Below are positions 24,623 through 33,242 of a stretch of DNA of 42,260 bases, in pieces. Positions within the stretch are counted from its first letter, which is position 1; every line of letters begins with the position of its first letter. The stretch is from Chloroflexota bacterium (GTDB lineage Bacteria > Chloroflexota > Dehalococcoidia > Dehalococcoidales > JACPPQ01). The DNA is taken from positions 1 through 42,260 of the forward strand of contig JACPPQ010000096.1 of NCBI GenBank assembly GCA_016190925.1, in the 5' to 3' direction. Made by a program: the position numbers and the translations under genes. A model generated the notes under the pieces. That model did not search any database. It worked only from the letters and a program-made list of their open reading frames with translations, and was not told the DNA's origin.

Positions 24623-25930
24623 TCAAAACCCCCTCATCATGTTTGGCAGGAAAAGCGTGATAACCGGAAAAGCCGCCAGAATCGCCACGTTGATGAGGTC
24701 AGCGAAGAAAAACGGCGTCAGGCCAAGCCATATGTCATTCATGTGAGCTTCCGGGGCAACTCCCTTGAGCGCAAAAGCCCCCAGGCCGACCGGAGGAGTA
24801 ATCAGACCGACTTCGGTCATTCTCTGGACCAGGATGCAGAAGTGTATACCGTTAAATCCCGCCCCGATGACAAGCGGGTAGACGAAAGGCATGGTAAGCA
24901 CCTTCATTCCGGCGCCGTCCATAATCATGCCCAGCGGCAAGTACAGAAAAAGTATCATGGAAAGCAAAACCATGGGGTGCAGGTTAGCACCCTGTACCCA
25001 CTTTGTAATCTGTTCAATAAACCCGGTCAAACTGGCGTAGTTGGTAAAGTAGAAAACCCCCATGATGATGAGATAAATCATGCCCGTGACTTTCAATGCC
25101 CCAACGAAGGAATTGATGAGGCCTTTCCAGGTTACCCGCTTCATTATCAAGCCGAGAACGAATACGGAGAATGCCCCTACCGCCGCCGACTCGGTAGCTG
25201 TGAAAAAGCCGCTGTATATTCCTCCTAACACTGTCACTGCAATGAGCGCAGGGCCAACCAGCCTCAGCAGGATGACGAATCTTTCTCGCCAGGTGATGGA
25301 AAACTCAACCAGAGGAGCAGACTCTGGCCTGAGCTTTACCCACGTCAAAACGAGCAAGGTATATGTAACGGCCTCGAGCACCCCTGGCAAGATACCGGCT
25401 ATAAATAGTTTACCGATGGATAGTTCCGTCAGTAAGCCAAGAAGGATAAGGCCAGTGCTTGGAGGAATCATAGAGCCGAGCGTACCCGCGGCGGCAATCA
25501 CACCAAGCCCCAGCCTGGGGCTGTAACCGTATTTTCGCATCTGCGGCCATGCCAGCGTTCCAAAGGTGACCGTTCCGCCCATGCCAGAACCTGTGAGGGT
25601 AGCAAAAGCGGTACAGCCGCCTATGGTGGTGAATGCCAGGCCGCCGCGTATTTTTCCCAGCCAGGCGTTTGCCGTGGCATAAAGGTCGTCACCGAAGCGG
25701 AAGTTGCTGGCAAAATAGCCCATGAGGATGTATAAAGACAGGCTCGCCAGACCGATGTTGCCCGAAGTATCGTAGAAAGTCGACCCCATGAGGGACAGCG
25801 ACGCCGGCAACCCGATATAGAATATGCCGCCTACCAGTCCAACAATAATGAAAACAAAACCGATGGGAATACCCAAAAAGAGAAGAAACAGGATAGCCGC
25901 CACTGCGGTGAGGATTGCTACAGGATTCAT
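24623..25930 (-). CDS. dctM: TRAP transporter large permease (DctM)
   Basis: A 435-residue integral membrane protein with about 12 hydrophobic segments, typical of the DctM large subunit that carries the sodium-coupled transport of organic acids. Signatures seen are FGIPIGFVF-like LGIPIGFVF, GSGMGGTVTFGTL, AAAGTLGSMIPPSTGLI and LITPPVGLGAFALKG. It lies 71 bases downstream of the small subunit gene and 6 bases before the AOR gene. A GAGG precedes its ATG. Confidence 0.93.
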   Translation of the reverse strand: MNPVAILTAVAAILFLLFLGIPIGFVFIIVGLVGGIFYIGLPASLSLMGSTFYDTSGNIGLASLSLYILMGYFASNFRFGDDLYATANAWLGKIRGGLAFTTIGGCTAFATLTGSGMGGTVTFGTLAWPQMRKYGYSPRLGLGVIAAAGTLGSMIPPSTGLILLGLLTELSIGKLFIAGILPGVLEAVTYTLLVLTWVKLRPESAPLVEFSITWRERFVILLRLVGPALIAVTVLGGIYSGFFTATESAAVGAFSVFVLGLIMKRVTWKGLINSFVGALKVTGMIYLIIMGVFYFTNYASLTGFIEQITKWVQGANLHPMVLLSMILFLYLPLGMIMDGAGMKVLTMPFVYPLVIGAGFNGIHFCILVQRMTEVGLITPPVGLGAFALKGVAPEAHMNDIWLGLTPFFFADLINVAILAAFPVITLFLPNMMRGF

Positions 25931-26001
25931 TTCTCAACCTCAATTAGTTTTGACAGAAAAAACACGCGCTTGCCGTCGTAGCTCGGGGGACCTTCATGCC
26001 G

Positions 26002-26514
26002 TTAAGTCGGCTTCTCACGCTGGCGGAGCAGGTCGCTTATCCGGCTCACCTGGAGGGTGGCGAAAGCCAGCAACCCGGCTGGAACAGCGGCACGGGCAAT
26101 CCAGGTAGGCCATGGAAGTGTAGTGTACATCGTATGATAATTGAAATCGTATATTGTCTTTTGCACGCCCGGCCAGACAGCCACAAGAGAAACAACAAGC
26201 ATGATAAAAGAAAAGGTTATTTCTGCAATTCGCCGTCCGGAAGGAGACATGTGGTCTAATATAATTGACATATTGATATGTCCGCCTTTGATTTCCGAGT
26301 AGCCGATAGAAATCCACACGATAAAGGCCAGTATCAAACTTGTCGCCTCTTGATGGCCTATAAATGGAACTCCGACGCGCCGCGCCACCGATTCGTATAC
26401 GGTGATGAGGATAACCGTGGATAACGCAACCGAGCCGATAACCAAAGAGGTTATCTCTGCAATCCGTTTCGGGTGGTGCATGGAACCAGCTTTCCTCCAG
26501 AATCGAATAATCAA
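26002..26514 (-). CDS. dctQ: TRAP transporter small permease (DctQ)
   Basis: A 170-residue protein with four transmembrane helices, the DctQ small subunit of a tripartite transporter. It shows the family features FIGHQEATSLILAFIVWISIGYSEIKGGHINMSIIL, with the GGHI motif, then WPTWIARAAVPAGLLAFATLQ. It sits between the binding protein and the large permease, with the binding-protein gene separated by a 347-base insertion-containing gap. It gives a physical bridge between DctP and DctM. Confidence 0.88.
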   Translation of the reverse strand: MIIRFWRKAGSMHHPKRIAEITSLVIGSVALSTVILITVYESVARRVGVPFIGHQEATSLILAFIVWISIGYSEIKGGHINMSIILDHMSPSGRRIAEITFSFIMLVVSLVAVWPGVQKTIYDFNYHTMYTTLPWPTWIARAAVPAGLLAFATLQVSRISDLLRQREKPT

Positions 26515-26559
26515 GGTTGTCTGAACTGGCGAGGAAATAATCCTGTACCGGTGTCGAAA

Positions 26560-26763
26560 CTAGTGTAGTGTCCCAACAACGGATTTACAATGTCCGCTAG
26601 CCCCCGTATCAAGTACCCTTCGGCTTCGCTCCTGCCTACGCACAAGGCTACGGCGGGCAGGCAGGGCAGGCTCAGGCAGGCTCTGAGCGGGCAATGGTTT
26701 GTGCTTCGACAAAGCTCAGCACTAACGGTTATATGTTAAGTTATCACTGAGACACTACACTAG
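26560..26763. mobile_element. 204-bp MITE-like element
   Basis: Perfect 13-bp terminal inverted repeats, CTAGTGTAGTGTC (26560-26572) and GACACTACACTAG (26751-26763), which extend to 16 bp with one mismatch (CTAGTGTAGTGTCYCA). The outer CTAG may be a 4-bp target duplication. The interior is made of the genome's GC-rich repeats. No transposase is present. It interrupts the TRAP operon. Confidence 0.7.
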
Positions 26764-26795
26764 CAAGGCGAAACCGCCTCACGGGAGACATCAAT

Positions 26796-26836
26796 GGCTC
26801 TCGCCAGTCCGGCGTTGGACCGACGAGAGCCTTTTT
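26796..26836 (+). terminator. hairpin with T-tract on the plus strand
   Basis: GGCTCTCG (26796-26803) pairs with CGAGAGCC (26824-26831) and is followed by TTTTT. On the plus strand it is a good intrinsic terminator, yet no plus-strand gene precedes it. On the minus strand it has no T-run, but the stem could still protect the 3' end of the dctP message. Confidence 0.6.
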
Positions 26837-26861
26837 ATCCGTAGCCGATTCGCCTTTTGGG

Positions 26862-27968
26862 TTACTTAGCGGCGGCGGCCTTATCGTATACCTGCTGGGC
26901 GGGAAGACCTTTGGCTGCGAGGTCAGATACCCATTTATCAATCAGAGGCTTGATGGCAGTTTTCCATTCTTGCGGATTGGTAGGGTTATTGAATACCACA
27001 CCAGCGGTCTTGTACGCCGTAGCAACCTCTTCATCGCTGGCGTCATACCCCTTCCCGTTGTTTACCATTGCTTTGGCTGCTTCGTCCATGATGATGTCCT
27101 GGACATCCTTGGGGAAAGAGTTCCAGGTCTTCAGATTGGCGACCAGCGGTTGACTGGTCTGGCCCAGGTTGATTAATAGAACGTACTTGGTGACTTCCTG
27201 GAGGTTGTAAACCTTGGATGTTGCGATAGTGAGCTGAGTCCCGTCTACCAGGCCCGATACTAAACCGTTATAGAGGTCGGTAGCGGCCAGTGTCACCGGC
27301 ACTCCTCCCATGGCCTTCCAGTACTCTGCGGCGGGGCCGCCCGGCTGCCTTATTTTCAGACCTTTCAGGTCAGTCAAACTCAAGACCTGTTTCTTGGTAA
27401 AGAGCTGGTTCGGGCTGGTAGAGCTTATGCCAAGCAGTTTGGTATCATTATATTCCTTGTCGAGCAAGCCCGATTGTGCCAGGCGCATTCCCCCTGTCGA
27501 GGCCAGTTCGCCGGAAGCAAATAGACCGGGAAGCTGGAGAGTTTCGGTCAACGGCAATCTTCCGGTAATGTCAGAGGTAACATAGAGACCAAGGTCATTC
27601 ACTCCGTTTGCGGTAGACTGGTAAATTTCTTTCCTGGGTCCCAACTGGTCCGCATAGAAGAACTGCATGGTGACTCTTCCGTTAGTCCTCTTGTTGACCG
27701 CTTCGGCAAAAGGAAGCATGGCGTAGACCGCAGTCTGGTGCTTGGCGTTGGCCATATAGGTATTGACCCTCAGATTCCAGGTTTGCCCGGCAGGCGCCGG
27801 CGCGGGCGTAGTTGGTTTTGGCGCTGGAGCCGTGGTTGCCGGTGCGGTTGGCTTTGGCGCAGGCGCCGGAGCAGGCGCAGGTGCAGGTGCTGGTGCTGGA
27901 GCAGGCGCCTGTTGACAACCTACGACCAGCGCGGTTGCGACCAGCAACAATACTGCTCCAAGATACAT
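26862..27968 (-). CDS. dctP: TRAP transporter substrate-binding lipoprotein (DctP)
   Basis: The extracytoplasmic solute receptor of the TRAP system, 368 residues. The lipobox VVGC (C18) follows a hydrophobic core and precedes a long Ala-Pro repeat linker (about 21-62, APAPAPAP type), then the DctP fold with WNLRVNTY, FAEAVNKRTNGRV, GLKIRQPGGPAAEYWKAMGGVPV (in pieces), DLYNGLVSGLVDG and MDEAAKA. The ATG at 27968 gives no positively charged n-region and has no ribosome binding site; the frame is open upstream (SEKKSGIAKKR) to a TAG without a standard start, so the true start may be non-canonical. DctP specificity for carboxylates is family knowledge. Confidence 0.9.
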   Translation of the reverse strand: MYLGAVLLLVATALVVGCQQAPAPAPAPAPAPAPAPAPKPTAPATTAPAPKPTTPAPAPAGQTWNLRVNTYMANAKHQTAVYAMLPFAEAVNKRTNGRVTMQFFYADQLGPRKEIYQSTANGVNDLGLYVTSDITGRLPLTETLQLPGLFASGELASTGGMRLAQSGLLDKEYNDTKLLGISSTSPNQLFTKKQVLSLTDLKGLKIRQPGGPAAEYWKAMGGVPVTLAATDLYNGLVSGLVDGTQLTIATSKVYNLQEVTKYVLLINLGQTSQPLVANLKTWNSFPKDVQDIIMDEAAKAMVNNGKGYDASDEEVATAYKTAGVVFNNPTNPQEWKTAIKPLIDKWVSDLAAKGLPAQQVYDKAAAAK

Positions 27969-28026
27969 CCGTTTCTTCGCTATTCCGCTTTTCTTCTCAC
28001 TCCCCCTCTACTAAGATTATTGAAGC

Positions 28027-28055
28027 ATGCTAACATACCAAATTTGAGTTGTCAA
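28027..28055 (-). promoter_or_regulatory. promoter of the TRAP-AOR operon
   Basis: On the minus strand TTGACA (28055-28050), a 17-bp spacer and TAGCAT (28032-28027), about 55 bases upstream of the dctP coding frame. It is the only strong candidate in the region. Confidence 0.6.
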
Positions 28056-28134
28056 GGATACGCTACGTTCAATTTTTACTCTTTGATTTCCATTTATCAA
28101 TTGAAATTTCTTTGACCAGCGTCCCCGCGATGGA

Positions 28135-28163
28135 TTGACTGTCACCAGGAGCGGGAGTAGGAT
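28135..28163 (+). promoter_or_regulatory. predicted promoter of the SnoaL-like gene
   Basis: TTGACT (28135-28140) and TAGGAT (28158-28163) are 17 bp apart, about 100 nt before the gene at 28269. The intervening sequence has no other striking feature. Confidence 0.45.
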
Positions 28164-28268
28164 ATTAACAGATTGCATCGCAAAGCGAGCGAAGGTTGAT
28201 ACTGAATTCAACCGGTCTCGCCGATGCATGTGAGCTTGCTTAACACACGATACGGGAGGAGTATGTTC

Positions 28269-28760
28269 ATGGCAAATAACGGCGACCTGGAACAGGAACT
28301 CAAGATAATCAAGCAGAGACTTCAGGTGCTGGAAGACAAAGAGGCCATCCGCGAGCTCCTGGCGCGGTACTGTTTTCGCGCCGATATGCACCGCACCGAT
28401 GCTTTTCTCGATTTGTGGACCGAGGATAGCACCTTCGACGTGGTCTCGGAGTGGGGAGGCCCGCGCAAGGGCAAGGAGCAGATAAGGCACCTTCTGGATG
28501 CGCAACCACAGCAGGTTGCCATAAACAACCAGTGCCAGCATTTGCTGCTGGACCTGCTGATAGACGTTGACGGTGATACCGCGACAGCCACCGGTTACTG
28601 CGTACTTAACGTGCGGTGGCAGGGCGGCTTTGGCATGTTCCGGTGTTCGGTACGAACTTTTCGGTTTCGAAGGGAAAATGGGCGGTGGCTGGTACATGAG
28701 ACAGTGAGCCGCCTGATTGGCGACCCGGAGTGCGAGAAGCTCATTGCGCCGGATGTGTAG
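28269..28760 (+). CDS. SnoaL/NTF2-like protein
   Basis: A 163-residue protein with an N-terminal coiled helix (LEQELKIIKQRLQVLEDKEAIRELLARY) leading into an NTF2-like domain (YCFRADMHRTDAFLDLWTEDSTFDVVS, then KGKEQIRHLLD, YCVLNVRWQGG and GRWLVHE). Such domains serve as small-molecule isomerases, dehydratases or hydroxylase partners. The ATG at 28269 is chosen because GGGAGGAG lies 9 nt upstream. It does not overlap or share an operon with a recognisable partner. Confidence 0.8.
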   Translation: MANNGDLEQELKIIKQRLQVLEDKEAIRELLARYCFRADMHRTDAFLDLWTEDSTFDVVSEWGGPRKGKEQIRHLLDAQPQQVAINNQCQHLLLDLLIDVDGDTATATGYCVLNVRWQGGFGMFRCSVRTFRFRRENGRWLVHETVSRLIGDPECEKLIAPDV

Positions 28761-28966
28761 TCGGCTTTAAGGAACAGGCAAGAATTCCTTGTGGTCTTTG
28801 CCACAGGGGATGAATTGACCCTGTTATAAGGGCAGGGCTTTCCCCCTGTCCAGTGGCGACCACAGGGGGTCGCCACTACAATTGATAAAGACGCTGTGCG
28901 CTTGGCACAGGGTAATTCGCGCTGGCAATGGCAGGCAAAAAGTCCTCAGCGCGTGCTCTGCGGAGG

Positions 28967-29302
28967 CTACCGTTCAAAGGTTTTCACTACCTCGAACTGT
29001 GCCCGCCAAAGCTGCTCAACTTGGAAGTCAGACCACACTTTGGTCGCTTTTTGCTTCGCCTCGGTCCTTTCCGGGCTTTTTTCGTATTCTTCGAAATCCT
29101 TACGGCCGCCGAACTCCCACAGAAGCAGATAGGTCGGCTGCTTCTCGTCCGGCCTGAGCAATTTCAATACCGTGCATCCCTTCAGCTTCTTGAACCTCAT
29201 CAGGCCAGGAACATCGCTCTCGGTAAGCCACTTGAAGACATCGGCTTCCTGGTCTGCCGGGCACTTTATGCCGACGACATTAAGGATGGTGTTGGTTTCC
29301 AT
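28967..29302 (-). CDS. dimeric alpha/beta-barrel-like small protein
   Basis: A 111-residue protein. Segments NVVGIKCPADQEADVFKWL, VPGLMRFKKL, TYLLLWEFGGRKDFEEYEKSPERTEA and QVEQLWRAQFEVV fit the ferredoxin-like dimeric alpha/beta-barrel proteins such as EthD or antibiotic-biosynthesis monooxygenase families. The assignment is by pattern only. It lies 21 bases upstream of the ene-reductase gene's end... on the same strand, so the two may be expressed together with the ene-reductase first. Confidence 0.65.
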   Translation of the reverse strand: METNTILNVVGIKCPADQEADVFKWLTESDVPGLMRFKKLKGCTVLKLLRPDEKQPTYLLLWEFGGRKDFEEYEKSPERTEAKQKATKVWSDFQVEQLWRAQFEVVKTFER

Positions 29303-29323
29303 CTTTCCTTCCTCCTAACAGTT

Positions 29324-31390
29324 TCACAGATTGCAGGCAGTTACGTAACCTTCGGAGATAGCCTTGATAATCCTGCGAAACGATTTGGCATCGCCGATGG
29401 TATAGACTTCCCTGACTTTGCCTCTCAGTTCGCTGGCGAGGTTGGAGTCCGAGGGAGCAAGCTCAAGCGCAACAATAATATTGTCGGCTTCACATAAGCT
29501 CTTATTCCCGTCCCTGTCAACGACAGCTACGCCTTTCTCAGTGATTTCGTCTATCTTCACAGAGGTCAGAACCTTAACATTCCCTTTTTCAATCTCGTTC
29601 TTCAGTCCCACCATGGTATGGGCTTCCATGTCTTTGCCAAGCTTATCGGACTCTTCCAGGATAGTGACCTTCTTCCCTTTGTGGGCCAAAAACAGCGCCA
29701 GCGAACAGCCCGGAAACTGCCCGCCGATGATAGCCACCCTTTTCTTAACCAGGAGGTTTGATTTCAGCAGGCGGCTGACTGTCGGCGCCGTAACCAGGCG
29801 ATTAGCTAAGCGCGAAACCATTGAAAGGAGAAAGCCTTTGTGAACCGGAATACCGTTCATGACGGCCAGCAAGTCCCTGGCGCCGAGCACGTTGTTTCGA
29901 TTGATGCCGGGCACTGCGGGAGTCACGAATGTACCACCGCCAGCCAGTATGACTACATCCGGCTTTAACTCTTCAACAATGGCCGGGGTTACCTCGCATT
30001 TCAGCCTGACTTCCACCGGCAGGTTTTCAACCTGGCTGATTAGCCACCGGGCGAAAGACGTAACCTGCTCGTTAGCCACACCCGCCAGTAACATCAGTCC
30101 CCCCAACTGCCGCCGTCTCTCGCACAAGAGCACTTCATGGCCTCTCATTGCGGCCACGCGGGCGGCTTCCATTCCAGCCGGACCTCCTCCCATTATCAGC
30201 ACCTTTTTCTTTACCGATGGTGGCTTGAGAAATTCAAGCTCGCCTTCCAATCCGGCTACGGCATTCACCGCGCACCTGACCGGTTCGGGGGGTTCCTTGT
30301 GCAGAGTGTGACGGCACTCGTTACAGGCTAAACATGGTCGAATTTCTTCAGTCCGTCCGCCGGGCATCTTCTGAGGCCAGTCAGGGTCGGCAATCAGGCC
30401 CCTGCCCAGGCAGATGAAATCGGCTTTACCTTCTCGCAGCACTTTTTCAGCCAAGCGGGGGGCGTCCAATCGGCCTCCGACATAGACCGGGATGCCCGCT
30501 GCTTCCTTTATCGCCACAGCGAAGGGTATGAAAACGCCCCTGGGATAAAAATACGGTGGCACAGCCGCCATTTTCACCCCGTACACGCCGGATGATATGC
30601 CGATACCGTCCACCCCTGCCGCTTCCAGTTTCTTAGCCAGGGCTTGGGACTGTTTTACATCCCAGCCGCCGGGGAGGAAGTCCCGGATTGAATATTTGAC
30701 TGTCAACGCAAAATCAGGGCCAACCGCCTTCCTGACAGCACCCACGATTTCCAGGAGGAAGCGACACCGGTTGTCCAGGCTGCCGCCGTATTCATCCGTT
30801 CTCCTGTTAAAGTATGGAGACAGGAATTCAGTGAGAAGGTATCCGCCGTGCGCATGGATTTCTATCATGTCGAAACCGGCATGTTTGACGTTCTGAGCGG
30901 CGCTGGCACACAACTGTACGATTTTTCTTATCTCTTCTACCGATAGCACCCGCGGTTGAATGGGATGCTTTTCTTTTCCCACGGCAGGGACACCGGATGG
31001 AGATACGGGCTGCGGGTGCGAACCGGGAAGCCAGGGTTCTCCATCGACGGCCTGGGCACCGAATCCCGGCGAGAGCTGCAATGCTGCCCTGGCCCCGTTC
31101 GTGTGAATCGCCTCGGCAAGACGCTCAAATCCTGGTATAAAAGAGGTATCATCGATTCGTAGCTGGCGGGCATGCACCCTCATAGGGTCTACCGCGGTTG
31201 CGGCACAGGCTCCCTCGACAATGAGCAGCGCTGCTCCTCCCTTTGCCCGCCTGGCATGCCAATTTATCAGGGTATCGGTGACTTCTCCTGATTCCGAGCA
31301 GAACATGGTTCCCATCGGGGGGAGGACGATTCTGTTTTTCAATTCCATTGTCCCGATTCTGCCCGGACTGAGCAGCTTCTCGAATTTCAT
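29324..31390 (-). CDS. FMN/[4Fe-4S]/FAD ene-reductase (2,4-dienoyl-CoA reductase or 2-enoate reductase family)
   Basis: A 688-residue Old-Yellow-Enzyme-type oxidoreductase. The N-terminal FMN barrel has LLSPGRIGTMELKNRIV, EIHAHGGYLLTEFLSP (active-site H-x-H-G type) and CLGRGLIADPDW. The [4Fe-4S] ligands are CLACNEC and, 12-13 residues later, C in PVRCAVN. The C-terminal half has two dinucleotide-binding folds, GGGPAGMEAARVAA and VAIIGGQFPGC. It would transfer electrons from NAD(P)H to an activated C=C. The start at 31390 follows GGAGAAG. Close relatives act on dienoyl-CoA, enoates or bile acids, so substrate is open. Confidence 0.9.
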   Translation of the reverse strand: MKFEKLLSPGRIGTMELKNRIVLPPMGTMFCSESGEVTDTLINWHARRAKGGAALLIVEGACAATAVDPMRVHARQLRIDDTSFIPGFERLAEAIHTNGARAALQLSPGFGAQAVDGEPWLPGSHPQPVSPSGVPAVGKEKHPIQPRVLSVEEIRKIVQLCASAAQNVKHAGFDMIEIHAHGGYLLTEFLSPYFNRRTDEYGGSLDNRCRFLLEIVGAVRKAVGPDFALTVKYSIRDFLPGGWDVKQSQALAKKLEAAGVDGIGISSGVYGVKMAAVPPYFYPRGVFIPFAVAIKEAAGIPVYVGGRLDAPRLAEKVLREGKADFICLGRGLIADPDWPQKMPGGRTEEIRPCLACNECRHTLHKEPPEPVRCAVNAVAGLEGELEFLKPPSVKKKVLIMGGGPAGMEAARVAAMRGHEVLLCERRRQLGGLMLLAGVANEQVTSFARWLISQVENLPVEVRLKCEVTPAIVEELKPDVVILAGGGTFVTPAVPGINRNNVLGARDLLAVMNGIPVHKGFLLSMVSRLANRLVTAPTVSRLLKSNLLVKKRVAIIGGQFPGCSLALFLAHKGKKVTILEESDKLGKDMEAHTMVGLKNEIEKGNVKVLTSVKIDEITEKGVAVVDRDGNKSLCEADNIIVALELAPSDSNLASELRGKVREVYTIGDAKSFRRIIKAISEGYVTACNL

Positions 31391-31884
31391 TTTCTTCTCC
31401 GTAGCACACGATGGCGATTGAATCATACAAGAGGGAGAGCCTGATGTCAAAGGGAGGTTGACAAGGTCCTCCCGGCAAAAGGGAATATACTATCAGTTTC
31501 CAGGGGAAACAATTCAAGGCTAGATGAGCGTGGGAATCGTTTTTAGAGTTATGTAAAGTACAGAGTTACGGATTGCTTCGTCGTCCGACTGAGGCGGACT
31601 CCTCGCAACGACATTTCTAAACAACCTTTGTTGATTTTCTGAAATAAGCCCTGCATCTTTGTCCGCAAGCATCCTGTAAAAACTCAAAAAGCAAAAATGC
31701 AGCTTAAAACTTAAAAGGTTTCTCAGAAGTTGGAGCCAGAAATAATCTTTATTTAACAAGGTTCTTAATAAGAGCTTAACAATTGGGGGGGGTATAATAG
31801 CGATAGTCGTGGCTGACAGAGAGCAACCAGAAGCGGGGGAGGTTGTGCTATAGTTACCCTAAAAGGACACAAAGGAGGGTAACA
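31391..31884. other. 494-base intergenic region with repeat copy 2
   Basis: Divergent spacer between the ene-reductase and a plus-strand lipoprotein. It contains the second copy of the dispersed hairpin repeat (31503-31560), a GATTGCTTCGTCG...CTCGCAACGAC repeat unit (31570-31610) and a TATAAT (31793-31798) after an eight-G run. No gene is recognised. Confidence 0.6.
31503..31560 (+). repeat. dispersed hairpin repeat, copy 2
   Basis: Arms AAACAATTC (31507-31515) and GAATCGTTT (31534-31542) separated by a spacer with AAGGCTAGATGAG, followed by TTAGAGTTATGTAAAGT. Compared with copy 3, one base pair of the stem is exchanged (A-T to T-A), a compensatory change; one A-C mismatch becomes G-U in the other strand's RNA. 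Confidence 0.75.
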
Positions 31885-32546
31885 ATGGACCCCAGAATTA
31901 AACGGCTGTTTGTTTATCAGTTCTTCTTCTCATTATAGCTTCAATGTTGCTGGCGGGGTGCGTGACGCCGCAGGTAATTCCCTTTACAACAACGCCCGCC
32001 CTTGCGCCTACTTCACCTGTTGCACTTACTCCAACGGCTACGATTACTCAGTCACCTGCGCCCACTCCCACGACCATACCAATACTTCCAAGCCCAAGGT
32101 TTCCCCCGCGGCCAGAAGAAGATATTTTAAGAGAGATGGTTATTAATTCAGACCTGATTGTTGCGGGCACCATCACTGACCTCAGGTATGAAGTGATAAC
32201 AGTTGAACAGGGAGCCGCAGCAGGAAAACAAGCATACACTATATTTACGCTCTCTGTTGACACAGTAATAAAGGGAGACCCTGCTACCAAAAGCGTCCTT
32301 ATACGGGTAAGTGGTGGAAAGATTGACGAAAAGATAACTGAAGGGCCATTGGACTATTACTTCACTGTGTCCGACCGAGTTCTCACCTGCCTTCAGCGGG
32401 GCAATGATGGCATATACACTATACCGGCGTACGGTGTACTTTGGCGTAAAGGCAGCATCATAAATACCGCATTAGATATTCAATATGTTATTAGCCGAAT
32501 CATTCAGGTCATGAGAGATAATAATATCCCGGTCTCACTTCCGTAA
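31885..32546 (+). CDS. putative lipoprotein, frameshifted in its signal peptide
   Basis: AAAGGAGGGTAACA precedes an ATG at 31885 that reads MDPRIKRLF and soon stops (TAG at 31936). One base later in frame, a perfect lipoprotein signal core with lipobox LLAGC is encoded (31902-31961) and continues into 200 further residues. One extra A in the AAA at 31899-31902 would join them. The mature protein has a Thr/Pro-rich linker, then a domain EEDILREMVINSDLIVAGTI, FTLSVDTVIKGDP and LIRVSGGKIDEKI. I do not recognise its function. The break may be a real mutation, a sequencing error or a programmed shift; the rest of the frame is intact. Confidence 0.65.
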
Positions 32547-32668
32547 TACAGAGTGGCCTCTTTCGATTTGTGAGTTGTGACATTAGGGGTAACTGAATCC
32601 CAGACTGTCAAAATAGGCGAATAGAGGAGGCGTAAAATGAATCGCTGAACGTCGCCGGGGAAAACGGT

Positions 32669-33163
32669 CTAGAGAAAACGCAAAAGAGGCATAAGAATCG
32701 TGGCAATGAGAACAGCCACGGAGCCTACGCGCTCGACGGTTGAAATGCGACGAGCGAGACGCCCCATTTCTTCACTCTCCGCAGCGGCAGGTTGGCGTCC
32801 TTCAATACTCCGCCCCAACGTGTCCATACGTGCACCGGATGGTAACAAGATTCCGAACCCGGCAATAAGGTAAATCACAACTGCAATGAAGGCGATAAAT
32901 ATAGCCCAGCCCCTGCCCGTGCTGAAAAGCGCACTGATGGACAACCCGGTGCGCAATGCCATGGCTATCCCGGTACCCAGAACAATGAGTGAGAGCACTG
33001 ACATGATTGGACTGGTGACGCGCATTAATCCTCTGACAGCAGGGCGTTCAATGGCAGGCCCCAATGACTTCAGCACCGGCAATAGAACGAAGCTGGCATA
33101 GAGGACCGTCCCTGCCCAGAATATCCCAAACACCACGTGTATGATTCGCAATATCGCATCCAT
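32669..33163 (-). CDS. four-helix membrane protein
   Basis: A 164-residue integral membrane protein with four hydrophobic segments; the first has IIHVVFGIFWAGTVLYASFVLLP, with a membrane histidine and the HxxxG pattern seen in DUF2269 and CopD-like proteins. A conserved-looking polar segment GARMDTLGRSIEGRQ follows helix three. The start at 33163 follows GGAGG. It is divergent from the LuxR-type gene, 100 bases away. Possibly heme- or copper-related, but no ligand set is certain. Confidence 0.65.
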   Translation of the reverse strand: MDAILRIIHVVFGIFWAGTVLYASFVLLPVLKSLGPAIERPAVRGLMRVTSPIMSVLSLIVLGTGIAMALRTGLSISALFSTGRGWAIFIAFIAVVIYLIAGFGILLPSGARMDTLGRSIEGRQPAAAESEEMGRLARRISTVERVGSVAVLIATILMPLLRFL

Positions 33164-33242
33164 AGCCAACCTCCTCTTTGAGTTGAACCTATTATGTCCG
33201 GTAGTACCAATAGAATCAATCCCAGAAATATGGGGGAGAAAA

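Larger units (their letters stand above)
26515..26861. other. intergenic gap inside the TRAP operon
   Basis: The gap between dctP and dctQ on the minus strand contains a MITE-like element (26560-26763), GC-rich repeats including CCCCGTATCAAGTACCC (26602-26618), and a strong hairpin with T-tract readable on the plus strand (26796-26836). No gene is visible. Confidence 0.6.

Noticed and set aside
23429-25228. Long plus-strand frames opposite the AOR and DctM genes
   Set aside because: They mirror codon bias of the real minus-strand genes and contain no recognisable domains.
28967-29497. Long plus-strand frame opposite the small barrel protein
   Set aside because: It is the antisense shadow of two real minus-strand genes that have clear motifs and ribosome binding sites.
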